DNA from: Xanthostigma xanthostigma
Lineage: Eukaryota > Arthropoda > Insecta > Raphidioptera > Raphidiidae
Assembly (NCBI GenBank): GCA_963575645.1
Contig: OY754469.1
Span: 42,552,753 to 42,616,752 of the forward strand
DNA: 64,000 nucleotides
Reading direction: 5' to 3'
Shown: one piece after another, positions 58,406-64,000 of the stretch
How positions within the stretch are numbered: position 1 is the first letter of the stretch
Layout: each line of letters opens with the position of its first letter
Program-made: the position numbers and the translations under genes
The notes under the pieces: generated by a model
Database searches by the model: none
What the model was told of the DNA's origin: nothing
What the model saw: only the letters and a program-made list of their open reading frames with translations

Positions 58406-58807
58406 GCCGCTACACACAAGTCTGGTTTTGCAGCTGGAATGACTGCTGGGACTTATGCTTGTCGGCGCGCTGGCTGCGAAGATGGCAATGACGTCACTGC
58501 GGGATCGCGTGCGTGGATTTTAAAATTAGAACTAGGGGCTATTTTTCGTGCTTGTTTTGAGCAACAACCAATCATAGTAAACAGTACCTATCACGTGGGC
58601 GATATGGACAAACGCCCACACACAAACATGACGTCATAGTGTGTGTTCCGTTCAGAGACAACAAACGTTCACTTTTGCTAACATTCGAACTGTCACTGCG
58701 AGCGCACCGAAACTATCTACAAAGCCGCACATCGTGTGAAGCGAATACATAAGTTATCACGCCACAGCACGCTTGAAATCTAGCGACAAAACCAGCCTAG
58801 TGTGCAG
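58406..58807. mobile_element. Element D, copy 2
   Basis: Ends GCCGCTACACACAAGTCTGG and, inward from the right, GCTGCACACTAGGCTGGTTT. Homologous to 23361-23763. Two TGACGTCA palindromes (58489-58496, 58629-58636); the first is conserved in copy 1. The plus ORF 58379-58639 has no recognised domain. Confidence 0.7.
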
Positions 58808-60646
58808 CAATCTTTACTGAGCGGGAAGGCAGAACATCTTTTCTTTATGAAACAATTTGAAGATGCAACATATTTTGTACTAATGTAGCAAATTCTATCA
58901 GTTTTATTTTACTTTCCGTATTTTATTGTAATCTGTGGTGTGGAACATTTGTGTATAAATGTCCTTCTAATAATATTGCCATCGTGGGTTTTGAAAATAC
59001 ACTCACTGAATTATTCATAAATTGTTTGGAAAACGATAGTTTTACTGTCAAAAAATTCTTTATGCAATTTAAATGAATCTATTAAAGAAACTTATAGATT
59101 CAAGTGGGTAGTTATCACTTATCAGATTGTGAATACTGGTTTGTTAAAGTTATTTCAAAACTATTGTTTCTAAAATGACGAGCGTATTTTCCAATAACAT
59201 TTACACATCATCTTCTTGTTTGTATTTTACCTTTCCAACCCACAAGTGGGTTTAGGTCAAAAATCACTTTTCAAAAATTTTACAATATCTTTCCGTTTTG
59301 AGGTCCCCCGAATCCAAAAAACATATTTTTGGAAAAATTCTGTGCGTCTGTTAGTCTCTGAACACGATACAGATCAAACTGATGAGCGGATTGAAACCAA
59401 ATTTTGGGAGGATGTTTGGTATGCAAATACAAAGAGCCCTGTTGTTTTTGGGGAAAATCGGCGCATGCGCAGAAGAGATATATGCTATAACGGTGTGTTT
59501 TTATATAATAATGGGATACTTTTCATAACGGCTTATTTTATTTTTTCAGGAAAGTTTAGTTAAATTTTTTTTTTTCTAAATAAATTTCATTTCATTTGAA
59601 ATATAAATGAATTGTTATTAATTACTAGTATTCATTAATTACTTGTCGTATGATGCCTTTACCGTGAGCCGATAATTATTTCTTACTGCAGTTACTGCGT
59701 TGGAGAACTTATAATAATATAATATAATTAATTTATATAAAACCTGATGAAGTTATGCAGTAAACGATTCTGCAGAAATGCAGGATAATAACAACAATTG
59801 TTTAATTATAGTCGATTATATTTTGTCTACATTCCTACTAAAACATTTACTGATTGATAATAACATCCAATTACAAAATTTGCTGATTAATTTTACGAAC
59901 AATGATTAAAATGACAACAAACACTATAACAAATAAATAATTTTGAACCGACTTTTGATGTGACTGATTTTTAACATTTCGAGAGGAAGGCAACGACCCT
60001 ACTGTAAATAAAAGATAACAAATGATACGAGAAGATTATTAATTAGCTAGTTTACCCATATCTCGAATTACAAGGGCGATAGTTTAAGCTTTAAGTACAC
60101 GGTTTAACTGCAATATTCAATAAATTGACATTTGACATTACTATATCTAACGTTTGTTTTACTGAGTATTTTTGGGTACCCAGATCTGTTCGATACGGAA
60201 AATTCAATACTGACGTCACGAAGAATAAAGCAATAGGTACCTTCGTCCCACCTTCGTGGCATAAAAAATTAAGGCTTCTCATTCTTAAATTAAAAAATAA
60301 TTTATTAAACGAAACATTGTGGCTTCTTTGTTTTGTTGTTCAAAAACAAAAGAACGGTTTAATGCAGTACCTTTGTGTACTGTCTGACGCCAGTACAGTG
60401 AAGAGAGAGAGATGGAAGAAGAGGGTCTCTTTTGTCGCGGTCAGTGGTCGGATTATGTCCTCCCACTGCGGGTAATACAGAGACCGTTGTTTCTCGCACT
60501 TGATAGCGGGAGGTCGAACTTGAACCAGCACAACGGCAAACCATATCACCCCTTCGCAACTATATCGACTGTTACAAAATAAAACTAATTTAAAAAAATA
60601 AAAATAGAGAATTTGTAAAGAAAGGTTCAAAAATTTTTAATTATTT
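58808..60646. other. Mostly unassigned DNA
   Basis: 59385-59411 shares 27 identical bases with repeat A. ORF 59216-59563 spans that stretch. ORF 60125-60475 (plus, 116 codons) is matched by long minus-strand ORFs and has no motif. Confidence 0.35.
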
Positions 60647-60990
60647 AAAAAAAAGCTGTTTTAGTATCAAGTAGCATCATCTGATAGAATTTGCTCAAAG
60701 CTATAAGTTCAGAAGCAAATCTGATAGCATTTGCTCAAAGCTATTAGTTCAGAAGCAAATCTGATAGAATTTGCCCAAAGTTATATTAGTTCAGAAGCAA
60801 ATCTGGTGGAATTTGCGCAAAGCTCTTAGTACAGAAGCAAACCTTGTAGAATTTGCGCAAAGCTCTCAGTACAGAAGTAAATCTGGTAGAATTTGCTCAA
60901 AGCTATTATATCAGACGCCGGGCTGCAAACGAAATACATTTTGCAGAATTATATCTATCGCATCCGAGTGAAGCTGGGCCGGGCGGTTAT
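60647..60990 (+). mobile_element. Helitron with internal 40-bp array
   Basis: CTGTTTTAGTATCAAGTAGC at left, then CAAACGAAATACATTTTGCA and TATATCTATCGCATCCGAGT near the right; the CCGCTAG terminus has decayed to GGGCGGTTAT. Same family as 10550, 33051 and 52678, which have one or two array units only. Confidence 0.78.
60681..60910 (+). repeat. 40-bp tandem array, six units
   Basis: CTGATAG/CTGGTAG starts at 60681, 60721, 60761, 60803, 60843 and 60883, each with ATTTGCTCAAAGCTATTAGT. ORF 60771-60971 is the array in translation. Confidence 0.9.
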
Positions 60991-61979
60991 ATCTTCATAA
61001 ATCTAATACCTTGAGACTTCTCTCCTGTTTATTGTCGTAAAAACATAAATGAGGTGCACCTTAAAAGAGTCAAATTAATGTGAATAAGAACGTGAATGTA
61101 TACAATTATTGCATCATGTATCAAATATCAAAACCGTCTCTGGTTCAGTACAAACATTAATAAAAAATATTTTATAACTTAATAATAATGTACCTATATA
61201 TTTTGTTCACAAAGACAACCCAATCTTCTAATTCTTATAAACTCGAGGATGTATTATTTATCCTGACATAAAATGTTATGCTCTAATAAATTAATATAAA
61301 ACAGTCACAACACAAAAGAGTTTTGAAACATCCCTTAGAAGAGAATAAAAAAGATAATGGTAGATCTCCAACAGCGTCAACGATGCTCAATACATATATA
61401 TCTTACATGCTCTACAAGAAATGCTACTGAAAAATGCATGTGGCTGTGATTGTTTCCCAGCGAGAACAAGGCCATACTGACAAAGCGACTTATTGTGATC
61501 ATTTAATGAGAGTTTGAGTACCTTCACAAGTACTCGAGCCTACAACCTCACCTCTCTATCTCTGCCGTACCACCAGACCTCATATACAGGCGGTTCGATG
61601 AGAGCTCACACAAATTTTTGATTGTTTTGTGTTAGATAGTTATTGAAATAATATTGCTAGTGGTCGTAAGTGGAAACGTGGCTCACGAAGTGAGACAGCA
61701 AATGACTGTTTTCTATCTCTTTCTTTTTACTTAACCCGTTGTGCGCAAGTGTCGCGTCTGTGTGGGGCAATTAGTAAGTGGAACAAAGCAAGCCACCTCC
61801 CTTTCACAGCTTAGTTCCATGTGCAAACTGACGCTGCAACTGATTCGCATCCATTCATGGACATGCGCATGAGACTCAGATTATAATAAGTGAGATAGAC
61901 ATATAAATGTCTGCACCGTAGTGTTTAAGTCTTTCTCCCGATCTTTGCTAGCAATATATAGAGTATTAAAAATATAATG
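60991..61979. other. Unassigned DNA
   Basis: No coding or terminal-repeat signal recognised. Confidence 0.35.
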
Positions 61980-62156
61980 GATACTAATGTTATTAAGAGG
62001 TAAAGTTTCTAAAATTGAATTGATTTCAAAATTTTTACACTAATATATATTTAGAATGGTCCTTCATCTTTTTGGTAAAGACTAATTTTGCAACGCGAGT
62101 CGACGAAAAAACGGTGGCAATTAATAAATTCGTGCGAAGCCGGACCAAGCCGCTAA
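61980..62156 (+). mobile_element. Lep1-type Helitron, degraded
   Basis: GATACTAATGTTATTAAGAGG at left, TGCAACGCGAGTCGACGAAA inside, 3' end TGCGAAGCCGGACCAAGCCGCTAA. Old, about 175 bp. CTAA still fits CTRR. Confidence 0.7.
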
Positions 62157-62424
62157 ATAAATTAGTGTTTCGTTTGCACGGAGCACTAAAAAGATTGAAA
62201 CAAACAATGCTTTAAGTAAAACTGCAGATTCAGACTGGTGGTAAAATTAAAAAAATGAACCCAATTCTTATAAGCTCACGTTGGAAGTGAAACTTCTTTA
62301 GAGTTAATGAACTCGTTTCATTTATACGTTATCCGTTTTGCGTTACAGAAAATTCCAAACAGATATACCTATTTGAAAAAAAATTATAATAATTGTTTAT
62401 AAGAGCTCTTTATTATTAAAAAAA

Positions 62425-63137
62425 TGGTTGTCTGTAAAGTCGGTTTACGGACGATAGTTTTACGTGATAACGTATTCCGTAATACATAACCTAAACCTCC
62501 CAAAATTTGGTTTCAATCCGCTTATCCTTGGTGTCGGAATGATAAGAAATGTCAAAAGTGACGTTTGCAACTTACAAAGTATTATGTTCTAATAATAATT
62601 AGTTATTCCAATACTTAACTTAGCAGGCTTTGCATTTCACAATATACTAATGTCAAAAAATTGAATTAAACATTAGAAATGCAGCTGTTTTCATGTTAAG
62701 ACAAGACATACGTTTGCTTCTAATTTCCATGTACGGCAAACAAAGACAACCGACCGCGTCGCGTCATGCATTACACAACATTGCATTTATACAGCTATTT
62801 TTCTATATAAATTTGTATAAAATATTTTTCTATATAAATTTGTATAAAAAAACTGTTTAGGCAAATTCTGTTATACGAAATCTATGTAAAATGTTCTCCT
62901 CTTTCGTTTAAGACTGGTTTCAAACCGATCTGATTTAAATTGAGCGAGAAATTAGCAAAAAGCACGCACAGGGTCAGGCGGAACGTTACGCGTTAGGAAC
63001 GTTACGCGTTAGGAACGTTAGGAACGTTAGGTACGTTAGGAACGTTACGTTACACTTTTTCGAACATGCAGCCGGTGTTTTATCAATTTATAATATTGGT
63101 GATTCATCAATTTATAAGACGTTATCACGTCAAAAAA
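62425..63137 (-). mobile_element. Repeat family A, copy 3
   Basis: Full-length reverse copy sharing the core of copy 1. About 60 bp longer, from extra TTAGGAACGTTACGCG-type units at 62985-63055 and a duplicated TTTTCTATATAAATTTGTAT near 62800-62845. Confidence 0.9.
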
Positions 63138-63211
63138 ATTCACTAAAAAATTAACCGCATTTTTTATTTTAAATATTTTAAATTTAATTCTAATTTGATA
63201 TTTTTAAATAT

Positions 63212-63260
63212 TTAGTAGTCTCAGCTATCGAGCGTCTATAATCTACAATCTAATAAAATA
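63212..63260. repeat. Short dispersed repeat
   Basis: ATCGAGCGTCTATAATCTAC and CAATCTAAT match 16876-16925 (GTCGAGCGTTTATAATCTTC), a likely shared element end. Confidence 0.45.
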
Positions 63261-63539
63261 TTTTTGTCTTCTTGGCGCACTTTTTTTAACGAGTTGTTGA
63301 ATAAAAAAAAATATTGGATGTATTTGAAATCGTTGAACATTTTCAAAAATGTACTATTCTTTTGTCGTACATACTGTATAAATAATAACGCGATTCATAC
63401 AAAAGCAATATAGGTCCGCCGCTGTGAACTTAGAAGCTGAATTATGTAAAATGTACGCGCTTAGGTGATATCCATAATATTACGTGGAAGTGCAGCTCTA
63501 GTCACCTAGCGGTGGTGGGACGGGTCACCCGTTACTTAC

Positions 63540-63582
63540 ACCATCTTCCAGTATAATGACTACGGCGCGGTGCATAGTTCAT
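63540..63582 (-). CDS. Candidate first coding exon of a minus-strand gene
   Basis: On the minus strand an ATG at 63582-63580 opens MNYAPRRSHYTGRW and reaches GATGGT|GTAAGT, a strong donor. An in-frame TGA precedes the ATG, so this is the first possible start. The leftover T fits the phase of the 56.5-kb exon. A second ATG at 63575 (another frame) does not fit. The 5' UTR start is unknown; GATAAAACG about 55-60 nt upstream is only a weak TATA-like sequence. Confidence 0.3.
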
Positions 63583-63926
63583 AGTTCACAGTTTACCACA
63601 GTTTTTCCATACTGCGCTACGTTTTATCTATATTTCATGCACAATATAGTTAGCTTTACATAGAAATTGTTATACGTCATTATATTTTTACCTTCTTCAG
63701 CTTTATTGTTTTATTTAATCAAATGCCAAGGCAGCGTTGAGAGATAATTAACATTTCTTGTCAGAATCTGAATTAAAAATTCCCACTTAGATTTATGGTG
63801 CCTCTTATATAATTTTTTCTTATCAAAATGCAGAATATTTTGGAGATACATATACCTACTATGTGAAATTATTGTTAAGGAGGTTGAGGCGTTAAACGAA
63901 GATAATGAAAAACACCTGAAATAAAG

Positions 63927-64000
63927 TTTTTGACGTGATAACGTCTTATAAATTGATGAATCACCAATCTTATAAATTGATAAAACACCGGCTGCATGTT
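63927..64000 (+). mobile_element. Repeat family A, copy 4, cut by window end
   Basis: TTTTTGACGTGATAACGTCT through AAAACACCGGCTGCATG, as in copies 1 to 3. It lies 790 bp from copy 3 in opposite orientation. Confidence 0.88.

Noticed and set aside
60125..60475. 116-codon plus-strand ORF
   Set aside because: Opposed by minus-strand ORFs over its length, no motif, no splice or promoter support.
1..64000. CRISPR arrays, operons, ribosome-binding sites, rRNA, prophage
   Set aside because: No regularly spaced identical repeats or bacterial gene organisation; the DNA is eukaryotic in character.

Overview
The window looks like an AT-rich stretch of insect nuclear DNA, most likely from a moth or butterfly. 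It has no long ORF, operon, ribosome-binding sites or rRNA. The lepidopteran call rests on several remembered repeat types: short Helitrons whose 3' ends read ...CCGCTAG, RTE-like retroposon tails containing TGTGCGTTGATAGATCA, and many TTAA-flanked, hAT-like and hairpin MITEs. I ran no database search, so family names come from motif recognition and from comparing copies inside the window.

Layout. 1-8 kb: hairpin and long-TIR elements, a transposase N-terminus remnant, the first TTAA element, an RTE-like tail and a minisatellite-bearing element. 8-15 kb: repeat family A copy 1, a possible protein-coding exon (minus strand), a hAT MITE with target duplication, Helitrons, and an inverted second copy of the minisatellite element. 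15-25 kb: hairpins, Helitron, AT microsatellite, an RTE tail split by a pogo-like element that keeps a transposase C-terminus, LINE tail, palindromic elements. 26.1-27.7 kb: a hAT-like shell with an exact 8-bp target duplication enclosing a 1.25-kb TIR element. That inner element carries about eleven copies of TGTTCAATATCC and an apparently spliced two-exon 72-codon gene; it is the most unusual structure here. 28-39 kb: hairpin families, repeat A copy 2, Helitrons nested in a TIR element, a 319-bp MITE with TTATA duplications, a 788-bp TTAA element. 39-54 kb: tRNA-like SINE, a very large palindrome, the third TTAA element, LINE C-terminal remnants, more hairpins, abutting Helitrons. 54-64 kb: LINE remnant, 46-bp tandem repeat, Helitron with a 40-bp array, repeat A copies 3 and 4.

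Host genes. I found no recognisable gene. There is one candidate transcript on the minus strand: four splice-flanked segments at about 63.56, 56.58, 43.44 and 40.64 kb keep a continuous reading frame (115 codons plus stop). If real, much of 40-64 kb is intron. The predicted protein is not one I recognise, so this is a hypothesis.
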